The notes beneath the pieces are model-generated. The model saw only the letters and a list, made by a program, of their open reading frames with translations. It had not been told where the DNA came from and made no database searches. A program made the translations under genes and the position numbers. This document shows positions 34,089 through 43,281 of a stretch of DNA of 64,000 nucleotides, one piece after another; the stretch's first letter is position 1; every line of letters begins with the position of its first letter. Where the stretch lies: positions 372,001 to 436,000 of the forward strand of contig NZ_JAAUVN010000004.1 of the NCBI RefSeq assembly GCF_012030425.1, in the 5' to 3' direction. The DNA comes from Sphingobacterium sp. B16(2022). GTDB lineage: Bacteria; Bacteroidota; Bacteroidia; Sphingobacteriales; Sphingobacteriaceae.

Positions 34089-34547
34089 TTATTGGTAAAC
34101 AAAAACGTTTTCAGAGAATACGAAGACGTTCTTAAATTGTTGACGCAGCAAATTCATAAAATTATTTGCTTCAGATCGACTCCTAAAATCTCCTACTTTA
34201 ACCCTATAATTAGGTTCATCGTAATTAATATAGGTATCAATATCTTTATACATATTTCTAAATCGCGCCTGCTCTGAGAAAGCACTGTTACGATCACTGC
34301 CTGCAAATATCTGAACCCTAAAACCACGAACCGTAGTACGCGTAGCCGCGCTTCTTACAGTCGGTTTAGTTGGTACAGCAACAGGTTTGCTTTCGACAGG
34401 ATTGATACCCATATTTGCCCTAACGTGTTGTAATAGCGTAATTAATGTATCTTTTACGACAACTACATTTTCATTTTGTTGCGCCTTTACTTTCGAAAAA
34501 GTAAAAGCAACTAAAGCAAAAACAACTATCAATCCTCTCTTAAGCAT
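34089..34547 (-). CDS. SPOR domain secreted protein
   Basis: 152 residues with a signal peptide (1-22, ending KVKAQ), a variable linker rich in Pro and Lys/Val, and a C-terminal SPOR domain (~73-150). SPOR domains bind denuded peptidoglycan at the division septum; RGFRVQIFAGSDRNSAFSEQ and YRVKVGDFRSRSEANNFMNL fit this fold. There is no membrane anchor beyond the signal, so it is periplasmic. It lies 24 bases downstream of secA. Confidence 0.9.
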   Translation of the reverse strand: MLKRGLIVVFALVAFTFSKVKAQQNENVVVVKDTLITLLQHVRANMGINPVESKPVAVPTKPTVRSAATRTTVRGFRVQIFAGSDRNSAFSEQARFRNMYKDIDTYINYDEPNYRVKVGDFRSRSEANNFMNLLRQQFKNVFVFSENVFVYQ

Positions 34548-34571
34548 TATTATATTTTTTTAAAACACTGC

Positions 34572-37500
34572 CTAGCTATTAACGCCGTGACAGTTTTTGT
34601 ATTTCTTACCAGAACCACAAGGACAGTCATCATTGCGGCCAATTGCATTTTCATTGCGGATAGGCTGTGTAGGGCCCAAATCACGGGTATCTACATCCTC
34701 AGCACTTACTCCAATTGGAGATTCCAGCTCTGCTTTTGTCGCTTTAACCTGTACCGGAGCAGCTTGAACAGAACGTTCTGGAACACTTTGCATATTTTGT
34801 CCAGGGATCTCACCTTTAAAGATAAAGCTTACAATATCCTTATTCATGGTCGCCAGCATCGACTTAAATAAGTTGAATGCTTCCATTTTATAGATAATGA
34901 TCGGATCCTTTTGTTCGTAAACAGCATTCTGAACAGATTGTTTTAAGTCATCCATTTCACGTAAATGCTCTTTCCAAGCTTCATCAATTAATGCTAAAAC
35001 AATACCTTTTTCAAAAGATTTGAAAACTTCTCTTCCTTCTGTTTCTATTGCTTTCTTCAAATTTGTAGCAACTTGAATGCCACGAAGACCATCGGAGAAA
35101 GGAATAACAACATTTTCGACAACATTACCACGCTCTTCAAATACATTTTGCAATACTGGCATCGTATGTGCCGCTACCGTATTTAATTTAGTGTGGTACG
35201 CATTGATTATCTGATCAAACAAACGATCTGTTAACGCTTCGATCTTTAGACTTGTGAATTCTTCTTCCGAAATCTCTGGATTTACAGCAAATATACGGAT
35301 TACTTCAATTTGAAAATCTTCATATGAACCGCCTTCTTTAGCATCAACAACAATTTCTTCAACAACATCAAAAATCATATTGTTCAAATCGACGTCTAAA
35401 CGTTCTCCGAACAATGCATTCTTACGCTTTGTGTATATAACTGTACGCTGTGAGTTCATCACATCATCATACTCCAATAAACGCTTACGAATACCAAAGT
35501 TGTTTTCTTCTACTTTACGCTGTGCTCTTTCGATTGACTTTGTCAACATACTATGTTGCATCACTTCACCTTCTTCAACACCCATTTTAACCATGATGTT
35601 AGAGATACGCTCAGAAGCGAAAAGACGCATTAAGTTGTCTTCCAAAGAAACAAAGAACTGCGATGATCCCGGATCCCCTTGTCGACCAGCACGACCACGT
35701 AACTGACGGTCAACACGACGAGATTCGTGACGTTCTGTACCGATGATCGCTAAACCACCTGCAGCTTTCACCTCATCTGTTAATTTAATATCCGTACCAC
35801 GACCAGCCATGTTTGTCGCAATAGTTACCTGTCCAGGTTGACCTGCTTCCGCAACAATATCGGCCTCTTTTTGGTGTAATTTTGCATTTAAGACATTATG
35901 CTTTACCTTACGTAATTGAAGCATACGGCTTAATAATTCAGAGATCTCAACAGAAGTTGTACCGACCAACACAGGTCTTCCCGCTTCAGTTAACTTTTGG
36001 ATTTCTTCCGCAACGGCATTATATTTTTCACGAGCAGTACGGTAAATAAAATCTTGACGGTCATCACGTAAAGCAACGCGGTTTGTAGGAATTTCTACAA
36101 CGTCCAATTTATATATTTCCCAAAGCTCACCAGCCTCAGTAGAAGCTGTACCCGTCATACCCGCAAGTTTGTGGTACATACGGAAGTAATTTTGTAAGGT
36201 AATCGTTGCATATGTCTGTGTAGCATCTTCTACTTTCACATTTTCTTTTGCTTCGATTGCCTGGTGTAATCCATCAGAGTAACGGCGACCATCCATGATA
36301 CGTCCTGTTTGCTCATCTACTATTTTTACTTTTCCTTCGTCAACAATATATTCAACATCATTTTCAAATAAAGTATATGCCTTCAATAATTGATTGATTG
36401 AATGAATACGCTCTGCTTTGATAGAATAATCACGTAATAACTCCTCTTTACGAGCAGCTTTCTCCTCTAAAGGAATATCTGCTTTTTCGATATCCGCAAT
36501 TTCAGAACCTACATCTGGCAAGATAAAGAATGAAGGATCTTCTCCCGAAGCAGTAATAAGCTCAATACCTTTTTCCGTTAATTCTACTTGATTATTTTTT
36601 TCATCAATTACAAAAAACAATTCAGCATCAGCTTTAGGCATATTTTTATTCTGCTCTTGCATATAGTAGTTTTCCACTTTTTGCAAAATCTGACGGTGAT
36701 TATCCTCACTTAAGTATTTGATCAAAGCTTTATTTTTCGGCAAACCGCGATAAGCTCTAAATAATGCTAAACCACCTTTTTCTGGATCGATATCTCCAGC
36801 TTTAACTGCTTTCTTAGCTTCATTCAAAACCGTATTGATATATGCTTTTTGTGCATTTACCAAACGTTCGATACGTGGTTTTAATTGGTAAAACTCATGT
36901 TGATCACCACGTGGGATAGGACCTGAAATAATCAATGGCGTACGCGCATCATCAATTAAAACTGAATCGACCTCATCCACCATTGCAAAATGTAACTTAC
37001 CCTGTACCAAAGCATCGGGTGTCTGCGTCATGTTATCACGCAAATAATCGAAACCAAATTCATTATTCGTACCGTAAACAATATCTGAAGCATAAGCTTT
37101 ACGTCTTTGCGGCGAGTTTGGTTGGTGTTTATCAATACAATCTACGCTCAATCCATGAAATTCAAAGAGTGGTGCATTCCACTCCGAGTCACGACGTGCC
37201 AAATAATCATTCACTGTAACAATATGCACACCATTACCAGCTAATGCATTTAAATAAGTAGGAAGGGTTCCAACTAATGTTTTACCCTCACCAGTTGCCA
37301 TTTGTGCAATTTTACCCTGATGCAAAACAACACCACCAATTAATTGCACATCATAATGCACCATGTTCCAAGTTACTTCAGTTCCTGCAGCTAACCATAC
37401 ATTTTTCCAAGTTGCCTGATTTCCTTCAATAACCACATTTTGCTTTTGCGCAGCAAGTTCTCTATCAAAATCTGTCGCAGTAACGACTAATTGTTTATTT

Positions 37501-37868
37501 TCTGCCAAACGTCTTGATGTTTCTTTTACCACAGCAAATGCTTCTGGTAAAATATCCATTAAAACCTCTTCTAATTTTTTATCACGGTCTTTCGATAATT
37601 TATCTACACTTTCGTATATCGCTGTCTTTTGTGACATGTCCAAATTATCATCTTCAGCTTCAGCCTTTAGAGTAGAAATCTCTTTATCAATATCTGCTAA
37701 ATATCCTTTTATTCTATTTTTGAAATCAGCGGTTTTGCCACGCAATTCATCATCACTTAACGGCGAAAGTTGTTCGTACTCCGATTTGATTTTTTCTACA
37801 ATTGGCTGGACCGCCTTAATATCTCGCTCGGATTTACTTCCAAATAATTTACTTAAAAATTTTAACAT
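34572..37868 (-). CDS. secA: Preprotein translocase ATPase SecA
   Basis: SecA drives post-translational export through SecYEG using ATP. At 1,098 residues it is longer than E. coli SecA (901), as usual in Bacteroidota, with an extra segment within the first nucleotide-binding region (~310-420). Walker A is MATGEGKTLVG (~195-205), Walker B is VDEVDSVLIDDARTPLI, and motif VI is GRAGRQGDPGSSQFFVSLED. The zinc SEC-C tail is CPCGSGKKYKNCHG at the extreme end. It is the first gene of a minus-strand run; promoter and palindrome at 37952-37980. Confidence 0.98.
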   Translation of the reverse strand: MLKFLSKLFGSKSERDIKAVQPIVEKIKSEYEQLSPLSDDELRGKTADFKNRIKGYLADIDKEISTLKAEAEDDNLDMSQKTAIYESVDKLSKDRDKKLEEVLMDILPEAFAVVKETSRRLAENKQLVVTATDFDRELAAQKQNVVIEGNQATWKNVWLAAGTEVTWNMVHYDVQLIGGVVLHQGKIAQMATGEGKTLVGTLPTYLNALAGNGVHIVTVNDYLARRDSEWNAPLFEFHGLSVDCIDKHQPNSPQRRKAYASDIVYGTNNEFGFDYLRDNMTQTPDALVQGKLHFAMVDEVDSVLIDDARTPLIISGPIPRGDQHEFYQLKPRIERLVNAQKAYINTVLNEAKKAVKAGDIDPEKGGLALFRAYRGLPKNKALIKYLSEDNHRQILQKVENYYMQEQNKNMPKADAELFFVIDEKNNQVELTEKGIELITASGEDPSFFILPDVGSEIADIEKADIPLEEKAARKEELLRDYSIKAERIHSINQLLKAYTLFENDVEYIVDEGKVKIVDEQTGRIMDGRRYSDGLHQAIEAKENVKVEDATQTYATITLQNYFRMYHKLAGMTGTASTEAGELWEIYKLDVVEIPTNRVALRDDRQDFIYRTAREKYNAVAEEIQKLTEAGRPVLVGTTSVEISELLSRMLQLRKVKHNVLNAKLHQKEADIVAEAGQPGQVTIATNMAGRGTDIKLTDEVKAAGGLAIIGTERHESRRVDRQLRGRAGRQGDPGSSQFFVSLEDNLMRLFASERISNIMVKMGVEEGEVMQHSMLTKSIERAQRKVEENNFGIRKRLLEYDDVMNSQRTVIYTKRKNALFGERLDVDLNNMIFDVVEEIVVDAKEGGSYEDFQIEVIRIFAVNPEISEEEFTSLKIEALTDRLFDQIINAYHTKLNTVAAHTMPVLQNVFEERGNVVENVVIPFSDGLRGIQVATNLKKAIETEGREVFKSFEKGIVLALIDEAWKEHLREMDDLKQSVQNAVYEQKDPIIIYKMEAFNLFKSMLATMNKDIVSFIFKGEIPGQNMQSVPERSVQAAPVQVKATKAELESPIGVSAEDVDTRDLGPTQPIRNENAIGRNDDCPCGSGKKYKNCHGVNS

Positions 37869-37951
37869 AATATTCTTTTCTATCTCAATTTATGACTTTC
37901 ATTCAATAATGACTCCAAACTAAAATTGCAGACAAATTGACACTAATCGGG

Positions 37952-37980
37952 CAAATTTAGTTATTAGATATCATATCTAA
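37952..37980 (-). promoter_or_regulatory. secA -7 box with an adjacent palindrome (possible operator)
   Basis: TAAATTTG (-7) at 37952-37959 on the minus strand, 83 bases before the secA ATG. Immediately upstream lies the 17-base palindrome TTAGATATCATATCTAA (37964-37980), between the usual -33 and -7 positions. No TTG is seen at -33. A repressor or activator site is possible; the AT content makes chance possible too. Confidence 0.4.
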
Positions 37981-38009
37981 CACACTATATCTATATTTTT
38001 TACTATTTT

Positions 38010-38882
38010 TTATGACAAAAATAAATTCTTTTCCGTTTTAGGGATAAAGCCCATATCCTGAGCCTTCTTAAACATGATTTCAATCGCCGAACGCCCCTCT
38101 TTTCCAAGTTCTACAGAGTACTTATTGACATAAAGTTCAATGTGTTTATACATCACCTCGATGCTCATCTCCTGAGCATGCGATTTGATAAACTCGAGAC
38201 CTGATGTCGGGTTTGCAAAAGCATATTCGACACTCGCTCTCAAAACGCGGTTCAATTTTTCTTTAATATCTTGAGGAATACTTCTTTTAACAACAATACC
38301 ACCTAAAGGAATAGGACAATTTGTCGTTTTTTCCCAATAATCGCCCAAATCAACCACTTTAAATAAGCCCTTTTCCTGATAAGTAAAGCGGTTTTCATGA
38401 ATGATCAATCCTAAATCTATATCGCCGGCTAACAAAGCACCTTCAATTTCTGAAAAAACAAGTTCCTTTTTATTTTTCAATTCAGGAAATGCCAAACCCA
38501 ATAAAAAATTAGCTGTCGTATATTTCCCGGGATAACCGACCCGTAATTCTGCTAGTGCTTTCGTTAATACCGTTTTGGATGACAATATTTCTTGAAGCTC
38601 TTTAGCCAGCTCTTCATCTTTCGTAATTAACATGGGTCCTACTCCAAAACCTAATGCACTACCGGCGTCCAATAGCTCATAATCTTCAACAGCATAAGCA
38701 AAAGCGTGGTAACTTAATTTTGTGACGGCCAAGTCTCCCTTAAAGGCTTTTAAATTCAAGGTTTCGACATCTTCATATACAATGTCAAACTCTAGTCCTT
38801 CTGTATCTATTTTATGATGAATAAGTGCATCAAAAATAAACGTATCATTCGGGCATGGTGAAAAACCCAATGTCAATTTCAT
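38010..38882 (-). CDS. mqnD: 1,4-dihydroxy-6-naphthoate synthase
   Basis: MqnD releases dihydroxynaphthoate in the futalosine route to menaquinone. It is a periplasmic-binding-protein fold that works in the cytosol. The 290 residues start MKLTLGFSPCPNDTFIFDAL, diagnostic for the family. DLAVTKLSYHAFAYA (~56-70) and GFGVGPMLI follow. LGLIIHENRFTYQEKGLF marks the second lobe. The start overlaps the small membrane gene by 4 bases, so it is co-translated in the surE unit. Other mqn genes are not in the window. Confidence 0.95.
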   Translation of the reverse strand: MKLTLGFSPCPNDTFIFDALIHHKIDTEGLEFDIVYEDVETLNLKAFKGDLAVTKLSYHAFAYAVEDYELLDAGSALGFGVGPMLITKDEELAKELQEILSSKTVLTKALAELRVGYPGKYTTANFLLGLAFPELKNKKELVFSEIEGALLAGDIDLGLIIHENRFTYQEKGLFKVVDLGDYWEKTTNCPIPLGGIVVKRSIPQDIKEKLNRVLRASVEYAFANPTSGLEFIKSHAQEMSIEVMYKHIELYVNKYSVELGKEGRSAIEIMFKKAQDMGFIPKTEKNLFLS

Positions 38883-39139
38883 ATGGATAATTTATGTGTA
38901 AGAATATAAAGTATGGTTGCTATAAATGTAGCGACCAAGACTCCTTTTGCTAAGGCACCTTTTTCTCCTTTAAACAAAAAACGTATAACCAATAAGTTGA
39001 TAAATACCGCTATGGCATAAATTAACATCGGCTTTTCCGATATCGTTTTTTCAAAAAGCGTTGTATAGGTAGAAAGTAAATAAGCGATCATGGGTGCAAT
39101 GGCACCCAACAAAATCCCTATGCCTAAATTGTTTTTCAT
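38879..39139 (-). CDS. Small membrane protein between surE and mqnD
   Basis: 86 residues with three membrane helices (about 6-24, 38-55, 66-82) and a basic loop (FLFKGEKGALAKG). I do not recognise a characterised family, though surE-neighbouring small membrane proteins of this type occur in relatives. It starts 1 base after the surE stop and overlaps mqnD by 4 bases, so the three genes form one operon. Confidence 0.65.
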   Translation of the reverse strand: MKNNLGIGILLGAIAPMIAYLLSTYTTLFEKTISEKPMLIYAIAVFINLLVIRFLFKGEKGALAKGVLVATFIATILYILTHKLSI

Positions 39140-39140
39140 A

Positions 39141-39911
39141 TTAACTATCGAATCCCCAAGAATTTAATTCAGGAATAACATGATGGGCAGTCATATCAAA
39201 CTGTGTGGGTACGATAGCAACATAACCTTTGCTTAATGCGTATGAATCAGTATCCTCTCCACGATCTTCCAACTCAAACCTGCCAGTCATCCAATAATAA
39301 TCCCGATCTCTAGGATCGACACGCTCATCAAACTCTTCAACATAATGTCCACCTGCCTGACGACAGATCTTTATACCTTTGGCTTCATCTTTAGGAAAAT
39401 TAACATTCAACAAAGAACCTTTTGGAAGACCATTTGCCAACACCTGCTTGGTGATTGATACCAGGTAGGATCTACAATGAGAAAAATCTGCATCGTAATC
39501 AAAATTATCTAAAGAAAATCCAATAGACGGAATTCCTTCTATTGCTCCCTCAACCGCAGCGGACATCGTTCCTGAATATAAAACATTGATCGAATGATTG
39601 AGCCCATGATTAATACCAGAGACACATACATCAGGCTTACGCCCCTTAAAGATCTTATTTACGGCCAATTTGACGCAATCTACCGGAGTTCCAGAACATT
39701 TATACATCTCAACCCCTTCATAAAGATCAATACGGTCTAAACGCAAAGGTCGCCCGATCGTAATGGCATGTCCCATACCCGATTGCGGGCTATCGGGAGC
39801 AACGACCACCACATGGCCAATTTTTTGCATTTCTTCAATTAAAACTTTAATCCCTGGAGCTGTAATGCCATCATCATTCACAACCAAGATGGTTGGTTTC
39901 TTCTTTGTCAT
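39141..39911 (-). CDS. surE: 5'/3'-nucleotidase SurE
   Basis: SurE is a metal-dependent phosphatase of nucleoside monophosphates, named for stationary-phase survival. The 256 residues include the metal site ILVVNDDGITAPGI (~9-22), the SGMGHAITIGRPLR strand, SGTPVDCVKLAV, and SGINHGLNHSINVLYSGTMS with the conserved Asn/Ser cluster. It is the first gene of the surE-membrane protein-mqnD operon. I found no full promoter match in the 400 bases upstream. Confidence 0.96.
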   Translation of the reverse strand: MTKKKPTILVVNDDGITAPGIKVLIEEMQKIGHVVVVAPDSPQSGMGHAITIGRPLRLDRIDLYEGVEMYKCSGTPVDCVKLAVNKIFKGRKPDVCVSGINHGLNHSINVLYSGTMSAAVEGAIEGIPSIGFSLDNFDYDADFSHCRSYLVSITKQVLANGLPKGSLLNVNFPKDEAKGIKICRQAGGHYVEEFDERVDPRDRDYYWMTGRFELEDRGEDTDSYALSKGYVAIVPTQFDMTAHHVIPELNSWGFDS

Positions 39912-40012
39912 GATGCTAATTTAGGAAGAAAAAAAGAAAAGCGTTAGCTTTTAACCTATTGCTTTTTCTTTTTATACATTAAAAAGACCTTAACTCATAT
40001 TTTTTAAAGGAC

Positions 40013-40066
40013 ATCTGATGCACATATAGGTATCTCATTAAATATTTTATGAGATTTATATCAGAT
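40013..40066. repeat. Nested inverted repeats
   Basis: Outer arms ATCTGAT (40013-40019) and ATCAGAT (40060-40066) enclose inner arms ATCTCAT (40032-40038) and ATGAGAT (40049-40055). The inner stem extends by further A-T pairs. Together they can fold into one long hairpin. Confidence 0.6.
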
Positions 40067-40080
40067 ATTATTTAGGTTTT

Positions 40081-40131
40081 ATAGAGGGTTTCTATAGATT
40101 TACCTCTATGAACCCTCTAGAAACCCTCTAT
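40081..40131. repeat. Inverted repeat with a second competing arm
   Basis: ATAGAGGGTTTCTA (40081-40094) pairs perfectly with 40118-40131. The copy AACCCTCTA at 40111-40119 can also pair with the same left arm. Two mutually exclusive stems are possible, as in attenuators or switches. Confidence 0.6.
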
Positions 40132-40137
40132 TACTCC

Positions 40138-40152
40138 TGTAGTATCACTACA
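40138..40152. repeat. Short hairpin
   Basis: TGTAGT and ACTACA around ATC, six bases after the preceding repeat. Too short to be a terminator, and no T run follows. Confidence 0.4.
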
Positions 40153-40307
40153 TGAAATTATAATATGTTCAAAATATAATTGCCCTATATCTACCAGCAG
40201 AACTGCATTAAAAAAAGATGATTTTTATCCGATATATATTCTAAAAAATATAAAGTCAATTTCTCTTTTGAGTAACTTCGACCATTCATATCGTTTTCCA
40301 ATTTAAA

Positions 40308-41219
40308 ATGGTCAATTTTATACTTATTATATTCTGTGTCTGTGCTGGAATGCTATTTAAGCATTTTAGATTAATTCCTGAAAATGCTTCAAAAAGCATT
40401 AATATATGGGTTTTATATATCGCCTTACCTGCCGTATCTTTTAAATATATTCCCCAGATCACCTGGAGTATGCAACTTTTTTTCCCTGTCCTATCCCCTA
40501 TACTTGTTGTTGCAGGGAGTTGGCTCTTTATGGAACTGTATTGTCGCTATAAAGGCTATAGTCAGCGGTCAAGAAGTACGTTGGAATTGTCGTCGGCATA
40601 CAGCAATACCTCTTTTATTGGTTTTCCTTTAATTATTGCCTATTATGGGGAGCAGAATCTAAGTATTGCTATTATTTGCGATCAGGTAAATTTCATGCTA
40701 TTGTCTACCGTTGGGATTATTTGTGCCATCAAGGGAGACCGGAGCAATAATGAAGGGATTAAGGTTGGTGCCCTATTAATAAGACTTGTTACTTTTCCTC
40801 CTTTTATCGCCTGCATACTTGCCCTTGTATTGGCACAATACGTGGATTTGAGTATTACCGAACCATTTTTTGATAAGATCGCATCTACAGTCGCGCCCTT
40901 GGCATTATTTTCTGTGGGGTTACAGTTGCAATTTAAAGGCATGAAGAGAGAGATTTCTCAAATTTCGATGACCTTATTGTATAAATTGATGTTAGCGCCT
41001 GCGATTGTTCTTATCGCCGCATTGTTACTCAATGTTAAGGGGGATATCGCCCGTGTGAGTATTATGGAAGCGGCTATGCCGACTTTAATTACAGCCAGTA
41101 TGGTGGTACAACAATTTAGGCTAAACACGAAATTAATCAATCTCATTATTGGCTTAGGAATTATCTTAAGTCTATTGACAACAGCCATCTGGTCTTATAT
41201 CATTTCAATATTTATTTAA
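40308..41219 (+). CDS. AEC family transporter (auxin efflux carrier type)
   Basis: A 303-residue inner-membrane protein with about ten hydrophobic spans in two halves. The first half opens MVNFILIIFCVCAGMLFKHF and RLIPENASKSINIWVLYIAL, the usual AEC start. SSAYSNTSFIGFPLIIAYYG carries the conserved Asn/Gly of the crossover helix. The second half ends IIGLGIILSLLTTAIWSYII. AEC carriers move small organic acids or similar anions. It lies 87 bases before kduI, so uptake or export of a uronate-related acid is tempting but unproven. Confidence 0.88.
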   Translation: MVNFILIIFCVCAGMLFKHFRLIPENASKSINIWVLYIALPAVSFKYIPQITWSMQLFFPVLSPILVVAGSWLFMELYCRYKGYSQRSRSTLELSSAYSNTSFIGFPLIIAYYGEQNLSIAIICDQVNFMLLSTVGIICAIKGDRSNNEGIKVGALLIRLVTFPPFIACILALVLAQYVDLSITEPFFDKIASTVAPLALFSVGLQLQFKGMKREISQISMTLLYKLMLAPAIVLIAALLLNVKGDIARVSIMEAAMPTLITASMVVQQFRLNTKLINLIIGLGIILSLLTTAIWSYIISIFI

Positions 41220-41305
41220 AGTCTCCGATATCGATTGCGAAGATTATTGTGGCTTATGATCTATTTATATGTTATTTTTAGCATGTTTCTTAAATACGCT
41301 AGAAT

Positions 41306-42151
41306 ATGAAAATGAATTATGAGTCGCGCTACGCAATTAGCCCAAATGAATGTAAAACACTTGATACAAAGTCTTTAAGAGAGAACTTTTTAATAGAAAA
41401 TATTTTTGAAGCAGATCAGATACATTTTACTTACTCACACTATGACCGCTACATGGCTGGAGGTGCCATGCCGGTTGCTGAAAAAATAAAATTGGAAACG
41501 ATTCCAGCATTGTTGAAAGAACCTTTCTTTCTCAGCAGAAGAGAGCTTGGAATTATTAATGTTGGTGGAGCTGGAAAAGTAGAAGTTGATGGTACCACCT
41601 ACGAATTAGGCTACAAAGAGGCCTTATATATCGGAAAAGGTGTAGAAGATGTTTACTTCAATAGTAATGATCCCTCGAATCCAGCAAAATTCTATCTAAA
41701 TTCAACTCCTGCTCACCATACCTTCCCCACAAAAAAAGTAACGAAAGAGTCGGCTAATAAAATTGAACTCGGATCTCTTGAGACAGCAAACCATAGAACA
41801 ATCAATCAGATGTTACTGAATAAGATTGTTGATACCTGTCAACTTCAAATGGGTATGACAGAGCTAAAACCAGGATCTGTTTGGAATACGATGCCTGCAC
41901 ACACCCATGACCGTCGAATGGAAGTTTATTTCTACTTTGAAGTTCCCGAAGGTCAAGCGGTATCACATTTTATGGGTCCAGTAGATGAAACACGCCATAT
42001 TTGGATGAAAAATGAACAAGCTGTGATTTCTCCCCCTTGGTCAATTCACGCTGGAGCAGGTACCAGTAACTATACTTTTATCTGGGGAATGGCAGGAGAA
42101 AACCTCGACTACGACGATATGGACAAATCTGCAATTACAGATTTAAAATAA
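41306..42151 (+). CDS. kduI: 5-dehydro-4-deoxy-D-glucuronate isomerase
   Basis: KduI turns 5-keto-4-deoxyuronate, from pectin or glycosaminoglycan lyase action, into 3-deoxy-D-glycero-2,5-hexodiulosonate. The 281 residues are a double cupin. The N-terminal MNYESRYAISPNECKTLDTK and YDRYMAGGAMPV are diagnostic. The zinc site shows PAHTHDRRMEVYFYFE (HxH and Glu) and a later His in PPWSIHAGAGTSNYTFIWG. It is the first gene of kduI-DUF4861-kduD; the DUF4861 gene follows after 5 bases. Confidence 0.97.
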   Translation: MKMNYESRYAISPNECKTLDTKSLRENFLIENIFEADQIHFTYSHYDRYMAGGAMPVAEKIKLETIPALLKEPFFLSRRELGIINVGGAGKVEVDGTTYELGYKEALYIGKGVEDVYFNSNDPSNPAKFYLNSTPAHHTFPTKKVTKESANKIELGSLETANHRTINQMLLNKIVDTCQLQMGMTELKPGSVWNTMPAHTHDRRMEVYFYFEVPEGQAVSHFMGPVDETRHIWMKNEQAVISPPWSIHAGAGTSNYTFIWGMAGENLDYDDMDKSAITDLK

Positions 42152-42156
42152 ATACT

Positions 42157-43281
42157 ATGAAATCATTATTATCGGTGGCATTATTACTCGGTATTACATC
42201 TAGTTTATCTGCCCAAAATAAGAGCTCATTACTCATCCACAATACTTCTTCTTTTGAGAGAAAAGAAGTCGTGAGTATTCCTTACGAAAAATTTAAACAG
42301 CACTTTGAACTAAAAGATACCGTTTTTTCGATTTTGGAAGAAGAATCGAAAAAACCGGTCATCTATCAACTGGAAAAGCGCGGAAAATCAACACCTCAAA
42401 ATGTACTGATTGCGGTTCACATTGCTCCGAAAGCAAAAATTGAACTTGCTGTTACCGCCACTGCACCTGTAAAGACAGCAAGCAAAACATATGCGCGCTA
42501 TGTTCCTGAACGAAAAGATGATTTTGCATGGGAAAACAATGTTGTAGCTTTTCGAGCATATGGTAAAGCTTTAGAAGGGACTTCTGAAGATGCACAAGGT
42601 TTTGATTTTTGGTCAAAACGGACCAACGATCTAATTATTGATGAGTGGTATAAAACAGGTGATTATCATGCCGATCACGGTAAAGGTCTCGACTATTATT
42701 CTGTAGGACAAACCCTTGGGGTAGGTGATATGGCACTATACTTTAATGGTCAAATTCAATACACAAAACACTACCGTCGATCAGAAGTCCTGGACAATGG
42801 TCCTATACGCAGTACTTTCAAATTAATTTATGAGCCTCAAGAAATAGAAGGTCAGATGATCAGTATTGAAAAAGAGATATCAATTGATGCTGAAAGTCAG
42901 TTAAGTAGAATTAATGTGAATATGCATAATGCAACCGCTGCTGAGACACCTATCGTATTGGGTATCGCCAAGCGAAAAGAAGCAAATCCTAATTACACGA
43001 TTTATAAAAAAGAAAACTTCTTTGCTTACTGGGAACCAGAGAATAAAGGCAATATTACGGGAACAGCGATCATTTTACCACATGTAAAGAAAGATTTTAT
43101 TGATACTCCAACTCAATTTTTATGGAATATAGCGGCTAAAAATAATCAGACCCTGACTTATTATATTGGCGCAACCTTCAACAAAGCCGGAAAAATTGAA
43201 AATATGGATGCTTGGAAAGCTTATTTGCAACAAGCATCAGAACAAATACAAAAACCATTAACCATTAGCTATAAAAAATAA
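42157..43281 (+). CDS. DUF4861 domain secreted protein
   Basis: 374 residues with a signal peptide (1-19, ending SLSAQ), so probably periplasmic. DUF4861 motifs include DDFAWENNVVAFRAYGKALE (~126-145), GFDFWSKRTNDLIIDEWYK, and DYHADHGKGLDYYSVGQTLG. The family is found in pectin and uronate degradation gene sets of Bacteroidota, but I know no proven activity. The large beta fold (galactose-mutarotase-like or polysaccharide-lyase-like) is a guess. It shares one base with kduD (TAATG), so it is coupled to it. Confidence 0.85.
   Translation: MKSLLSVALLLGITSSLSAQNKSSLLIHNTSSFERKEVVSIPYEKFKQHFELKDTVFSILEEESKKPVIYQLEKRGKSTPQNVLIAVHIAPKAKIELAVTATAPVKTASKTYARYVPERKDDFAWENNVVAFRAYGKALEGTSEDAQGFDFWSKRTNDLIIDEWYKTGDYHADHGKGLDYYSVGQTLGVGDMALYFNGQIQYTKHYRRSEVLDNGPIRSTFKLIYEPQEIEGQMISIEKEISIDAESQLSRINVNMHNATAAETPIVLGIAKRKEANPNYTIYKKENFFAYWEPENKGNITGTAIILPHVKKDFIDTPTQFLWNIAAKNNQTLTYYIGATFNKAGKIENMDAWKAYLQQASEQIQKPLTISYKK

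Larger units (their letters stand above)
39912..40307. other. Structured noncoding region, about 400 bp
   Basis: No gene is visible. The middle of the gap holds three consecutive stem-loop-forming repeats (40013-40066, 40081-40131, 40138-40152), listed separately. The rest is AT-rich, without recognisable promoters for surE or the AEC transporter. Confidence 0.6.
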
